From: Campylobacterales bacterium
GTDB taxonomy: Bacteria > Campylobacterota > Campylobacteria > Campylobacterales > Sulfurovaceae
Assembly: GCA_014763895.1 (NCBI GenBank)
Contig: JACXUM010000020.1
Location: forward strand, 1-64,000
Length of the DNA stretch: 64,000 bases
Direction of reading: 5' to 3'
A program made the position numbers and the translations under genes. The notes below the pieces were generated by a model. That model saw nothing but the letters and a program-made list of their open reading frames with translations, searched no databases and was not told the DNA's origin. Numbering within the stretch: the first letter of the stretch is position 1; every line of letters begins with the position of its first letter. Positions 28,802 to 39,196 of the stretch are shown here, in pieces.

Positions 28802-30634
28802 TTATTTAAACGGCAAAAGTCCGAAATGTCTGATAAACGTTTCGTCGATGTCGATAATCCCTTTTGCCTGCAAACGATCCAATACCTCTTTGGTACAGAA
28901 GGTATCACCAGGCCATTCCCTGTCGTATCTATCATGTTTATCTTTATTCGTACCGTCTATGGCAATGAATGGTTCCAAAACAATATCCCTTTGTGCATCA
29001 ATATTATTGGCGACTCTCCAGATCAACATATAAGAATTGCCAAGCTCATTATTTGCTTTATCCACGATCACGAGCAGTTTGATATGCTTTTTAAGCTCAT
29101 GCAGTTTTGAGATCATATATTTTTGGGACTCTTTTTTTGCTACGGAAATCACACAGACCGGTGTCTTTGTATGGATCATGTACTGCTTAACCTCACAGAT
29201 ATTTTCATCGATCTGTTGCATCTTTTCAAGCAATACTGCATCGCTGATCAGCTCTTCAACCCCCTTTTCTATCTCGTCATCGGTCGCATCGATACCCAGT
29301 TTCCCACCGACGAACTGCTCAGGCGAAGAGTGGTCAAGATGGTCTACGATCCCATGGGTGATAAGTATCTTACTCTTCTCAAGTCGGTTTAGAATATGTT
29401 CGGTTAGTTTTTCATGATTTTCAAGATCAGGTGCATGTTCTCCAACAAAAATCGCATGTTTGACAAAACTCATCTGCCCGACACCCCAGAAGGCATGCAT
29501 AAATTGCTGTGCATGCCCTTTATAGAGTGTTTTCATTTTTGCCAGGATCAGATTATGAAAGACCCCGTTTTCAGGCATATTATAATCGATCAGATCCGGT
29601 GCCATGGGTTTGAGCAAAGGTAAGAAGATGCGCTCGGTCCCCCATCCCATATATTTGTCTTCAAGCGGCGGTTTACCTACGACCGTCGCCTGGAATACCG
29701 GGTTTTTTCTCATTGTGATCGTTTCAACATCCAAAACAGGAAACGGCTCTTTGAGGGTATAATACCCGGTATGATCCCCAAACGGTCCTTCGATCTCTCT
29801 TTGTGTCGGATCCACAAACCCTTCAATCACGATATCCACATCATGGGGGATATAGATGTCATTGGTGATAGACTTGACCAATCGTGCATTTTGGTTGCGT
29901 ACAAACCCGTAGAGAAGAAGTTCAAACATGCCATGCGGCATCGGGGCCTGCCCGCACCAGATATAAAGCGGATCTCCTCCAATGGCAACCGTTACGGGCA
30001 TCTTTTTACCCGCCTTTTCATACTGGTCAAAAAAATGAGATGCATCCTTATGTATCTGCCAATGCAGTCCAAGTCTATCCTTACCGTACTGCTGTAGCCT
30101 GTACATACCAAGGTTTTGCATTTTGCCATCGAGACTTTGGGTGTAGACCTGTCCCATTGTGATAAAAGGGCCTCCGTCTTCCTCCCATGTTTTCAAGATA
30201 GGGAGTTTATCAAGATCGACTTCTTTTTTAGAGTAAATCACTTCTTGACATTCTCCCCTGCCATTTAGACGTTTCGGAAAAACATTTTTAAGCGCGAATA
30301 GTTTGGGAAGCATTGCAAGTTTGGCTAAGAAACCATGAGGCGGTTTGAGCTTCATCAGCTCATCGATTCCTTGTGCTATATCATCTGGATGTTTTCCAAA
30401 AATCTTTTGCGTGATCTCTTTGTTTGCAAAGATATTCATGAGAACAGGGATATCATAGGTGATCCCTTTTGCTTTACTGACAGGATTTGTAAAAAGCAGT
30501 GGTCTGGAATCTTCTTTTTTAACTTCGATATAGGCAACATGCGGAATCTCAAGCTCCACATCCAAAGGTTCTTCAATGATCTTTAAATTACCGTTTTCTT
30601 TCAACCATTTAACTACATCTGTCATATCTATCAT
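28802..30634 (-). CDS. UbiD-family decarboxylase
   Basis: 610 aa; EGPFGDHTGYYT, ATVVGKPPLEDKYMG. Confidence 0.92.
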   Translation of the reverse strand: MIDMTDVVKWLKENGNLKIIEEPLDVELEIPHVAYIEVKKEDSRPLLFTNPVSKAKGITYDIPVLMNIFANKEITQKIFGKHPDDIAQGIDELMKLKPPHGFLAKLAMLPKLFALKNVFPKRLNGRGECQEVIYSKKEVDLDKLPILKTWEEDGGPFITMGQVYTQSLDGKMQNLGMYRLQQYGKDRLGLHWQIHKDASHFFDQYEKAGKKMPVTVAIGGDPLYIWCGQAPMPHGMFELLLYGFVRNQNARLVKSITNDIYIPHDVDIVIEGFVDPTQREIEGPFGDHTGYYTLKEPFPVLDVETITMRKNPVFQATVVGKPPLEDKYMGWGTERIFLPLLKPMAPDLIDYNMPENGVFHNLILAKMKTLYKGHAQQFMHAFWGVGQMSFVKHAIFVGEHAPDLENHEKLTEHILNRLEKSKILITHGIVDHLDHSSPEQFVGGKLGIDATDDEIEKGVEELISDAVLLEKMQQIDENICEVKQYMIHTKTPVCVISVAKKESQKYMISKLHELKKHIKLLVIVDKANNELGNSYMLIWRVANNIDAQRDIVLEPFIAIDGTNKDKHDRYDREWPGDTFCTKEVLDRLQAKGIIDIDETFIRHFGLLPFK

Positions 30635-30688
30635 CCCTTACTTTTAAGGGATGTACTACTATCCCTCTTTTTCAAAAAATCTAAAAAA

Positions 30689-31642
30689 CTAAAGTCTCTC
30701 GGGGCGTTCGTCTTTGAAAGCAATCTCTTCGGCTTTTGAGAGTATCTCAAGGGCACCTTCAGCGATCATTTTCTCTGCAAGTTTATATCCCAGATCACTG
30801 CTTTGCTCAAGCAGTATAGAGAGTGTTTCCTCCATAATATGGGTTCCGTCCGGATATCCGAGCATTGCACGGACAGTCATTTCACCATTTTTGATGATGG
30901 CATTTACAGCAACCGGAGCAGAACATCCCGCACCGATCTTTGAAATGAAATCTCGCTCCACTTTGGTACACAAAAAACTCTCTTCATCGTTAAGACTCAT
31001 CGCTATTTGGCGAACCTTCTCGTTGGAACTGACGATCTCAATGCCCAAAGCTGCCTGCCCCATCGGCGGAATCATAAACTGAAGTCTTTCAACATAAGGG
31101 ATATCTTTGAGAAGATCGAGCCTATGAAGGCCAATGAAAGCCAGAATGATAGCATCATACTGCCCTTCTGCAAGCTTTCTTAAACGTGTATTGACATTAC
31201 CTCTTAGATCTTTGACCGTAAGATCCGGGCGTTTTTGAAGCAGCTGCATACGACGTCTCAGACTTGTCGTTCCGACCACTGCACCTTGAGGCAGATCACT
31301 TAGACTTTTGTATGTATGGGACAAAAATACATCGCTTTGATCCTGTCTTTTCGTAATGGCACACAGTTCCAGCCCCTCTGGGATAAAAGTCGGCACATCT
31401 TTCAAGGAATGAACTGCAAGATGTGCATTGCCTGCTAGCATCTCATCTTCAAGCTCTTTGGTAAAGTGGCCTTTCCCTCCCACCAATGCCAAAGGTTTAT
31501 CCAATATCTTGTCTCCTCTGGAAGTGATCTTGTTCAACGCAACTTCCACTTCCGGGAAACACTGCTCTATCCTATTTTTGATATGGTACGCTTGCCATAA
31601 GGCAAGCTCACTGGCCCTCGTTGCAATAATTAACTTTTCCAC
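30689..31642 (-). CDS. hemC: Hydroxymethylbilane synthase
   Basis: IATRASELALWQA, AVHSLKDVPT, GAGCSAPVAV. Confidence 0.97.
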   Translation of the reverse strand: MEKLIIATRASELALWQAYHIKNRIEQCFPEVEVALNKITSRGDKILDKPLALVGGKGHFTKELEDEMLAGNAHLAVHSLKDVPTFIPEGLELCAITKRQDQSDVFLSHTYKSLSDLPQGAVVGTTSLRRRMQLLQKRPDLTVKDLRGNVNTRLRKLAEGQYDAIILAFIGLHRLDLLKDIPYVERLQFMIPPMGQAALGIEIVSSNEKVRQIAMSLNDEESFLCTKVERDFISKIGAGCSAPVAVNAIIKNGEMTVRAMLGYPDGTHIMEETLSILLEQSSDLGYKLAEKMIAEGALEILSKAEEIAFKDERPERL

Positions 31643-31646
31643 TTGA

Positions 31647-32480
31647 CTACTTTATAAACTTTTTGTATCCGTCTCTCATTTTATCCCACTCACCGTCAAG
31701 ATAAATAGTTGGTGTACCGCTTACCATCATTTTACTGGCCCGATCTTCATCCAATCTCATTGCGGCTTTGACTTTTTCATCTTGTATCTGTGCGGCTGTT
31801 ATCTCATACCCTATCTGTTTTTTAACAGCTTCAATAATCTTATCAACATTGGTTTCTCTCGGATCGATCTTGAGAGCATACATCTTCTCTACAACATCTT
31901 TTTGTCCTGCTTCCTGCGCAATATGCATGATAGGAGTCAGTACACCAGATACCGGGTGAATATTTAAAAGAGGTAAGTGATAGTAATAAACAGCCAATAG
32001 ATCCGGATGTTCTTTTGATGCTTTGAAAATTTCAGGAACAACTTCCTGACAGAAAGGACACTGCGGATCGGAGAATACCAGCACTTTGTGCTTTGCATTC
32101 TTATTGCCAAATAGAAGATGTGCATCATCATACATCATGTCAGGAACAGTCGGTTTGATCTCGTCACGGTAGTCATTGCCTGTTTTAAGATCAGTTAAAT
32201 GTCCTGTGATCAAACCGTCTTTGACAAACATCGTTTCTGGTACATGAAGCTCTTTCCCCTGATACATAAGATCCAACGTCGTTAAAAGAACAGTCCAGCC
32301 GGCAAGTTTATCCACGTTTTTGCTTTCGATCACACTCACGCCTTTGATCTCCACCTGTGGATTTTTAACAAGACTCTTTTTAACGTATTTAACCAATAGT
32401 TTATTATCAGGTAGATCCGCTGCATTAAGGGACACGCTTATGATCAGTGTGCTCATCAATAATTTCGGCATCAATGACAT
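31647..32480 (-). CDS. Periplasmic thioredoxin-fold (DsbA/DsbC-like) protein
   Basis: Signal peptide; VFSDPQCPFCQE; GTPTIYLDGE. Confidence 0.85.
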   Translation of the reverse strand: MSLMPKLLMSTLIISVSLNAADLPDNKLLVKYVKKSLVKNPQVEIKGVSVIESKNVDKLAGWTVLLTTLDLMYQGKELHVPETMFVKDGLITGHLTDLKTGNDYRDEIKPTVPDMMYDDAHLLFGNKNAKHKVLVFSDPQCPFCQEVVPEIFKASKEHPDLLAVYYYHLPLLNIHPVSGVLTPIMHIAQEAGQKDVVEKMYALKIDPRETNVDKIIEAVKKQIGYEITAAQIQDEKVKAAMRLDEDRASKMMVSGTPTIYLDGEWDKMRDGYKKFIK

Positions 32481-32859
32481 TTTCTTCTCCTTTATATGGT
32501 TGATTCAAATCAAATATTTGTTGTTCAGGTGTTATTTTAGCAATGAATTGTAAATAAACTGCATAACTTAAAGCTATTACACCCAAAATATCACTCAATA
32601 CCCCTGGGATAATCAACAAAACAGCCCCGATAAAATAGGCTGTTGCTGCATCCCCAAACCCTTTCATACTCAGCTTGCCCTTGGCAACAGAATCAAGATT
32701 CTGCATCATTGTAAAAGGTGTAGACTGCAATAACCGTATACCGATCGCCATCGTTACCACTATCCATACCGCACTCCACACAAAGCCTATCTTCTCCCCA
32801 ACTTTCAAAGAAAGATAGAGTTCAAGCAGCAAAAACGGTATAAGCAGCAGGATCAGCAT
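32425..32859 (-). CDS. fxsA: FxsA family membrane protein
   Basis: From ATG at 32859: [26 protein letters not shown]. Upstream ORF extension is out-of-frame proS sequence. Confidence 0.75.
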   Translation of the reverse strand: MLILLLIPFLLLELYLSLKVGEKIGFVWSAVWIVVTMAIGIRLLQSTPFTMMQNLDSVAKGKLSMKGFGDAATAYFIGAVLLIIPGVLSDILGVIALSYAVYLQFIAKITPEQQIFDLNQPYKGEENVIDAEIIDEHTDHKRVP

Positions 32860-34312
32860 CAACAAACCTCTTGTTTGACCAGATCCGATCAAACGGTGCA
32901 GACTCTTTTGTCCAAATACATCCGCTATCATCATGATGTTGTTCGATGATCGCAGCCAGCAAACGGCTCACACCGATCCCATACGTTCCCATGACCATCG
33001 GTACCGACTTGCCATTCTCATCCAGGAAATTACAACCAAGAGGGTCTGAGTATCGCGTCCCAAGCTGGAAGATATGTCCGACCTCTATCCCTTTTGTATA
33101 ACGTAAAAGTCTTCCGCAATGCGCACAAAGATCACCTTCCTGTACGGCAACGAGATCAAAATATTCTGTTTTGGCATCTTTAAGATCGACACCGACTAAA
33201 TGGTAATCCTTTTCATTGGAACCACAGATCATGGATGAAGCTTCTTTCAAGGTCTCATCCAATACAACACGTACGCCATCAGGAACAACCCTCGGTCCCA
33301 TAAAACCAGGCACCAAACCGATCTCTTGCAATTCTTCTTCTGTAATTTCTATCAGATCATTGGCATCCACCGCATTACAAGCCTTGACCTCCTGAAGCTC
33401 GTCTGATCCCCTTAAAGCAAACAATACCACTTCACTTCGGCCTTCGTCATACAAAGCACGCATTGCAACCGTTTTAACCAAATAATATGGATCGACCTTA
33501 AAGAAAGCCGAGAGTTCATCTATTGTTTTTACATCCGGAGTATAAAACTTAGCAAATGCTGCTTCAGGTGCCTCCGCCTCACAAGCTCTCTCTCTGCGTA
33601 CAGCAGCTTCGATATTTGCTCCATACTCGCAACCGTCACAAACAACAATGGTATCTTCACCGCTGTCGGCTAGAACCATGAATTCTTTGCTTCCGCTTCC
33701 ACCGATTGCGCCGCTATCAGCTTCCACTACCCTAAAGTCAAGCCCTAACCTTGTAAAGATCTTTTTATAAGTTGTTTCCATCAATGCAAACTCACGCTGC
33801 ATATCTTCAATGGAAGTATGGAAACTGTATCCGTCCTTCATCAAAAACTCGCGTCCTCTCATCAATCCAAAACGCGGTCTGAGTTCATCACGGAATTTAA
33901 GATTGATCTGGTAGAGGTTTAATGGAAGCTGTTTATAGCTCTTCACACTTTGACGTACCAATGCAACCATCATTTCTTCGTGGGTTGGTCCCAAGATAAA
34001 GTCATTCTCTTTTCTGTCTTTAAAGCGTAACAGCTCCTTCCCGTACTTTTCAAATCTGCCACTCTCTTGCCACAATGATGCCGGTGTTACAAAACTCAGG
34101 CTCACTTCCTGGCAGCCTGCCCTGTCCAACTCCTCTTTCACGACACGCTCTACTCTATCCAACACCTTTTTCCCTAACGGCAAAAAGTTATAAAGCCCAC
34201 TGCCGCCTACCGATTGAATAAATCCTCCGCGGATCAGATAAATATGGCTTGGTAAAGTAGCTTCGCTAGGTGTCTCTTTTGTCGTATGCACCAAAAATCT
34301 TGAAAATCTCAC
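32822..34312 (-). CDS. proS: Prolyl-tRNA synthetase, apparently C-terminally truncated
   Basis: 496 aa; class II motifs and [34 protein letters not shown], then an unrelated tail [22 protein letters not shown]; no anticodon-binding domain visible. Confidence 0.93.
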   Translation of the reverse strand: MRFSRFLVHTTKETPSEATLPSHIYLIRGGFIQSVGGSGLYNFLPLGKKVLDRVERVVKEELDRAGCQEVSLSFVTPASLWQESGRFEKYGKELLRFKDRKENDFILGPTHEEMMVALVRQSVKSYKQLPLNLYQINLKFRDELRPRFGLMRGREFLMKDGYSFHTSIEDMQREFALMETTYKKIFTRLGLDFRVVEADSGAIGGSGSKEFMVLADSGEDTIVVCDGCEYGANIEAAVRRERACEAEAPEAAFAKFYTPDVKTIDELSAFFKVDPYYLVKTVAMRALYDEGRSEVVLFALRGSDELQEVKACNAVDANDLIEITEEELQEIGLVPGFMGPRVVPDGVRVVLDETLKEASSMICGSNEKDYHLVGVDLKDAKTEYFDLVAVQEGDLCAHCGRLLRYTKGIEVGHIFQLGTRYSDPLGCNFLDENGKSVPMVMGTYGIGVSRLLAAIIEQHHDDSGCIWTKESAPFDRIWSNKRFVDADPAAYTVFAA

Positions 34313-35616
34313 GCGTTGTATCCTTTTGTATGATGATCATCTTTATATTGTTGTACATCAACATTTTCCGTATTGATATTAAACATTTTTTTCACTGCTT
34401 CAATGCTGTTGGCATTTTTTTTCTCTGCAGAAGAGTGTCTTAGATTTTGTGTAGGGTCATGTAAAAAACGGTTGAACATCTGTTGAGCCATTCTTCGCAT
34501 ATTCTCCTCGTATTCGGCAGGAACAAACCCTTTTTGGATCGCCCTTTTCATCTCTTTATCTATGGCCTTTGAGACATATTCGCGCATCTGTTTGATAACG
34601 GGTTCAACTGAAAGTGCACGCAGCCATGCGTAAAATTCCTCTTTAAACTTTAAAACGATCTCTGTCGCCCTGACTGCCTGCTCTTCACGCAATGCATGAT
34701 TATCCTGCGAAATACTTTGGAGGTCGTCTATCCTGAATAGCTCTAATTTTTCAAACTCCATATCTTCGATATCCCTCGGAATCGCCATATCAAACCACAA
34801 TCTTGGCAATGTGTCATTCTCAATCATATCTTTTGTGATGATCGATTCAGCAGAAGAGGTTGCAGAAAAAAGCAAACGGTAGCGATTGAGGTATTTGTCC
34901 AATTTATCCATCGTGTCAGCCTTGACATTTTCTCCAAGACTTTGGGCGATCTCTTTGACCTTTTCAATATCCCTTCCGATCAAGACTACATCGCATCCTA
35001 CTCTCAGTAAATGCTTTGCAGCCAATACACCGATCTCGCCTGCCCCTACTACAACGCCGGTCATTCCCGGCATATTGTCACCCAGTATCTTATGCGCCTG
35101 AGAAACCGCAACCGAAGCGATGGAGATAGGATGTTCAGAGATGTTGGTTTCATTCCGAACCTGAGCTGCACACTTGATCGCATAAGAAATGACTCGGTTA
35201 AGTTTGCGTCCGGCTGTCCCGTTTTCAAATGAAAACCTAAAAGCCTCTTTTACTTGACCCGTAATCTGCGATTCACCGATGACTAAAGAATCCAACGAAG
35301 AGACAACGGCAAAAATATGCTCTATAGCCTCTTCATCGTCATAACGTTTCGCCGTTGCTTTGACATCATAAAAATTCAAACCGCTTTTTTGGGTCATCAA
35401 TCCCAAGACGGTATGGTAGCTTGAAAAGTTGTCTCTTGTTGCCATAACGATCTCAACCCTATTGCAAGTCGAAACGATAAATGCTTCATGGATAAAATCA
35501 AAACTGACCAGTTCATCAAGTATCACTTTTAACTCTTCATTGCTCGCGAATGCAAGCTTCTCTCTCATCGCCTGATCACAATTTTTATGCGTAAAACTTA
35601 TGATTTGGTAATACAT
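34309..35616 (-). CDS. hemA: Glutamyl-tRNA reductase
   Basis: [29 protein letters not shown]. Confidence 0.96.
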   Translation of the reverse strand: MYYQIISFTHKNCDQAMREKLAFASNEELKVILDELVSFDFIHEAFIVSTCNRVEIVMATRDNFSSYHTVLGLMTQKSGLNFYDVKATAKRYDDEEAIEHIFAVVSSLDSLVIGESQITGQVKEAFRFSFENGTAGRKLNRVISYAIKCAAQVRNETNISEHPISIASVAVSQAHKILGDNMPGMTGVVVGAGEIGVLAAKHLLRVGCDVVLIGRDIEKVKEIAQSLGENVKADTMDKLDKYLNRYRLLFSATSSAESIITKDMIENDTLPRLWFDMAIPRDIEDMEFEKLELFRIDDLQSISQDNHALREEQAVRATEIVLKFKEEFYAWLRALSVEPVIKQMREYVSKAIDKEMKRAIQKGFVPAEYEENMRRMAQQMFNRFLHDPTQNLRHSSAEKKNANSIEAVKKMFNINTENVDVQQYKDDHHTKGYNA

Positions 35617-36512
35617 TAAAAATCCCTGTCTATCATCTCTCTAGCAATACCCAAGAGTGCAGTTTCACCACACTGCTCCATCAAAACTATCGCTTCATCG
35701 ATCAATATTTTAGCTTCATGATATGACCGCTGGATGATCTGATGCTTTTGCATTCTCGATTGGATCCAAGCTTGTTCTTCCCCATTCAATACTTTTCCAT
35801 GTAAAGAACGAAGCATTTGTTTTTCTTCATCATCCAAGGCCTCATACAGATAAATATAAGGCAGCGTCGTCTTGCCTTCGGCAAAATCATGCAAAGCCGG
35901 CTTGCCTAATGTAGCACTGTCAGACGTAATATCCAATAGATCATCGATCATCTGAAATGCAATTCCCAGATTTCTTCCGTAAACCATATAAACTTCTTTT
36001 GGTTTTCCTGCCAAGAGTGCAGCTGCGCCGGCACTCGCTTCGATCAAGGAAGCCGTTTTTTGATAGATCATGTGAAGATATTTATCTTTGTCGGTATTGA
36101 ATGATTTGGCAAGCAAAACATCATTAAGCTCTCCAAGACTCAGTTGGGTAACGGCATTGGAGATTAGTTTGGCAACATCCGTACTGATATTGTTTAATTC
36201 AAAGAAACCTTTCGAGTAAAGGATGTCTCCCAGCATGATCGCCGTTTTATTCCCATATAACGCATTTAAAGAAGGCATATTACGTCTTGTATAGGCATCA
36301 TCGATCACATCATCATGCAACAGACTGGCTGTATGGATCATCTCCACTACCGCCGCTGTTTTTACAATCGTCAAACTGTTTCCTGCAATTTTAAGGATCA
36401 GTTTTGCACGGAGTCTTTTGCCATGCGGAAGTTTCGCATAATAAGCCAAGACCTCTTTATCATTCAATTCAATAATATATTGTTCAATCTTTCTTTCAAC
36501 TGCGCTAAGCAA
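35616..36512 (-). CDS. Polyprenyl synthetase family protein
   Basis: LLHDDVIDDAYTRR and QMIDDLLDI motifs. Confidence 0.92.
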   Translation of the reverse strand: MLSAVERKIEQYIIELNDKEVLAYYAKLPHGKRLRAKLILKIAGNSLTIVKTAAVVEMIHTASLLHDDVIDDAYTRRNMPSLNALYGNKTAIMLGDILYSKGFFELNNISTDVAKLISNAVTQLSLGELNDVLLAKSFNTDKDKYLHMIYQKTASLIEASAGAAALLAGKPKEVYMVYGRNLGIAFQMIDDLLDITSDSATLGKPALHDFAEGKTTLPYIYLYEALDDEEKQMLRSLHGKVLNGEEQAWIQSRMQKHQIIQRSYHEAKILIDEAIVLMEQCGETALLGIAREMIDRDF

Positions 36513-36520
36513 CTTTTATC

Positions 36521-36796
36521 CTATTCACACTGAGTAACGATGTTACCGACAAGCTCTATAAAAATACTATTGGTTCTGTCTTCAAGCTCCTGATCAATGA
36601 TCATGCTTTTAAGCAGCATTTCATGTTCTTCTTCCAACCCTTTCTCTTCAAGGATCTTTTCCGCTACAGCCAAACGCTGGAACATTTTTTCAAGTTCCAT
36701 CTCAACGATATTTTGGTTGGCCGATCTTGCAATACCAAAAAAATTACTCTTTGGAGTACCGCCCAAGAAACCGTCGTCATCATCAAAAATGTTCAT
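36521..36796 (-). CDS. DUF2018-like small protein
   Basis: 91 aa, MNIFDDDDGFLGGTPKSNFFGIARSANQNIVEMELEK; Campylobacterota-type conserved hypothetical. Confidence 0.55.
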   Translation of the reverse strand: MNIFDDDDGFLGGTPKSNFFGIARSANQNIVEMELEKMFQRLAVAEKILEEKGLEEEHEMLLKSMIIDQELEDRTNSIFIELVGNIVTQCE

Positions 36797-36842
36797 TTTT
36801 CTACTCCGTTTGCAATCATTTATTTAAAGAAAAAGTATTATA

Positions 36843-38735
36843 TCAAACTTTGTTAAATTTCTCATACGCTTCAATTGGCTTTGGCTCTCCAAGATAATTT
36901 CCCTGCGCATATCTAATTTTCAATGATTCAACCGTATGATATACAGTTTCATCATATATAAATTCTGCTATCACTTTCATACCTAATTGAACTGCCATAT
37001 CATTGATACCTTGGATTACAATCTTTGTACGATCAGAAGAAATAGCAAGCTCTCTTATCAGAGAACCGTCAATTTTGACAATATCTATATTCAACCGTAT
37101 CAAATAGGTAAAATTGGAATATCCGCTTCCAAAATCATCTATTGCGATTTGAGAACCGTAAGCTCTTAATTGCTGGAAGATGATACTGGCTTTCTCATAG
37201 TCAATTATTTCATCATATTCAAGTATCTCAAAAGTTATCCGGTTGGCAACTTCCCTGTTTTTATAAAGGTTCTTATTGATAAGTTTCATCATGTCACTGC
37301 TGTAAAGATCGTTCAAATCCAAATTCATGCTAATTTTAATATCCGTATAGACATGTAGTTTTGAAAAAACTTCTTCCAATACCAATTTGCTCATTTTAAT
37401 ATATTGGGTTGTTCCCCTGATTGCAGGAAGAAAGTAATTGGGTGTAATCAATTTTTCGCTATCTATTTTGTCTCTTAATCGTACCAGCGCTTCATATTTT
37501 GCAATTTTTCCATTTTCAATATCATAGATCGGCTGATAGAGGCAAACCAGCCTTTGATCCTCCAATGCCTCTTTGATATAATCCATGTTGCCGTATTGAA
37601 GTGACGCAAACGTTTCGGACTTTAAAACAATATAGTCATTTTTTCCTTTATTTTTTACTTCTAACAGTTTTTCATCAAGCACTCTTAATACATTTTGCAA
37701 AGACAATACCTCATCAGGAATTACCATGGCGCTCATCGAAACATTTAAAGAAACTAATTCGTTATCTATAAGATATCTTTTGATTTTCAAGTTTATAAAC
37801 AGATCTTGTACAAAAAAATCCAACTCTTGTTCTGTTTTAGGTATTGCAATAAAAAACTCTCCTCCTCCAATCCGTACCAAGATATCATCTAACGACAAAA
37901 ATGTTTGAATTGTCTCTACAAATTCTTTCAGTACCTTATCACCAACCCCATAACCGAATTTGGCATTCACTTCCTTAAATTCATCAATATCGATCAAAAT
38001 GGCATTACAACTGCCTAACTTCTTTCTGTTGAAAAACTCTTCCAGAAACAATTTGGTATGTGCACCTGTCAGTTTGTCAATCAAAACAGTTTGCCTAAAC
38101 CGATGATAGCGATAGGCCATCCATATCAGTACTACCATACTGATGAACAAAAAAATTTGCATCATCATAGCAACTGATTGAAGCGGTGAATTAATGTTAT
38201 TTAAATAATCTGCATATTCTTCCGAGATATCCATCACCAAAAGTGCCTGGGTCTCTCCATTTTCATTGATAGGATACAACAACGAAAGCCAGATTTTTTG
38301 TGTACCATCCTCCTGCTGGGCAATATGCATTTGGTGTGTCAAAAAAACATTATCAAAAGTTTTGCTCTGAGGGAAAAAAATGGTTTGAAATTCAACAGGT
38401 TCTTCTTTGGACCCATCCAATAAAAAACGATAATGACCTTTAGAGTCCTTATTGAGAACAAATATATACTGAAATTTTTCTGTCAGAAATGTTTGAAGCA
38501 CATCATTTAACTCACTTCTTAAATTCGGATCGTTCTTTAAGGTTGAAATAATTTTATTATCTGTTTTAAGTTGTAGATAATCAACAATTTTTTTTGCGTA
38601 TTTTTCTGATTTAACAATCTCATCATGCTTCAGTTTATCTGTACTTTTTACAATCTCATATTGTAAATAAAGCGCAAAGAGTAGTGATAATCCGACAATA
38701 ATGAAAACAAGCTGATTAACATAATTTTTTTTCAT
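36843..38735 (-). CDS. Membrane GGDEF(degenerate)-EAL protein with periplasmic sensor region
   Basis: Two TM segments flanking ~170 aa; GGGEF in place of GGDEF; EAL motifs YEALVRL, DDFGSGYSN, VKIDGSLI. Confidence 0.88.
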   Translation of the reverse strand: MKKNYVNQLVFIIVGLSLLFALYLQYEIVKSTDKLKHDEIVKSEKYAKKIVDYLQLKTDNKIISTLKNDPNLRSELNDVLQTFLTEKFQYIFVLNKDSKGHYRFLLDGSKEEPVEFQTIFFPQSKTFDNVFLTHQMHIAQQEDGTQKIWLSLLYPINENGETQALLVMDISEEYADYLNNINSPLQSVAMMMQIFLFISMVVLIWMAYRYHRFRQTVLIDKLTGAHTKLFLEEFFNRKKLGSCNAILIDIDEFKEVNAKFGYGVGDKVLKEFVETIQTFLSLDDILVRIGGGEFFIAIPKTEQELDFFVQDLFINLKIKRYLIDNELVSLNVSMSAMVIPDEVLSLQNVLRVLDEKLLEVKNKGKNDYIVLKSETFASLQYGNMDYIKEALEDQRLVCLYQPIYDIENGKIAKYEALVRLRDKIDSEKLITPNYFLPAIRGTTQYIKMSKLVLEEVFSKLHVYTDIKISMNLDLNDLYSSDMMKLINKNLYKNREVANRITFEILEYDEIIDYEKASIIFQQLRAYGSQIAIDDFGSGYSNFTYLIRLNIDIVKIDGSLIRELAISSDRTKIVIQGINDMAVQLGMKVIAEFIYDETVYHTVESLKIRYAQGNYLGEPKPIEAYEKFNKV

Positions 38736-39196
38736 AACTCATCTACTATAAACTGTTGATACTCGCGAGGCAATTGAATATGATAAAACTCCAATCTTTT
38801 TTTTAAAAATAAGAGCTGTGATCTTCCTTTTCTCCAATAAAATGCGCCGATTATCCTATCCTCTTTTTTTAAAAAATGATAATCTGTGGCAAATATCAAT
38901 GGAGAATATTCAAAATTTTGATCTATTTTCTTTTTTATCCAATCGAGTGTTTTCACTGAAGTAACTAGGACAATATCAGAATGTTCAAAACTATCTGAGA
39001 TCTTAATATCTCCTGAGCCTTTAAATACTTCTTTATATTCCCTGCCCTTGACATAAACAGTGATCGGTTTTTTTAAACCAAGGGCATTGAATATTGAGCT
39101 ATAAATTTTAAATGTACTTTCCTTCTCCAATGCATGCAACTGCACACTGATCAATAGTAAGGAAAGGAACAGCTTTCTCAAAATGTATACTCCCAT
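38732..39196 (-). CDS. Small periplasmic protein, YfiR-like by size, motif and context
   Basis: Signal peptide; ...DIVLVTSVKTL...PLIFATDYHFLKKEDRIIGAFYWRKGRSQLLFLKKRL; between TonB receptor and GGDEF-EAL genes. Confidence 0.5.
   Translation of the reverse strand: MGVYILRKLFLSLLLISVQLHALEKESTFKIYSSIFNALGLKKPITVYVKGREYKEVFKGSGDIKISDSFEHSDIVLVTSVKTLDWIKKKIDQNFEYSPLIFATDYHFLKKEDRIIGAFYWRKGRSQLLFLKKRLEFYHIQLPREYQQFIVDEL

Noticed and set aside
30632-30653. Hairpin CATCCCTTA-CTTT-TAAGGGATG at the ubiD-like start as a riboswitch
   Set aside because: Short single stem only; the true start may be the downstream ATG (MTDVVKWL). Not enough to call a regulator.
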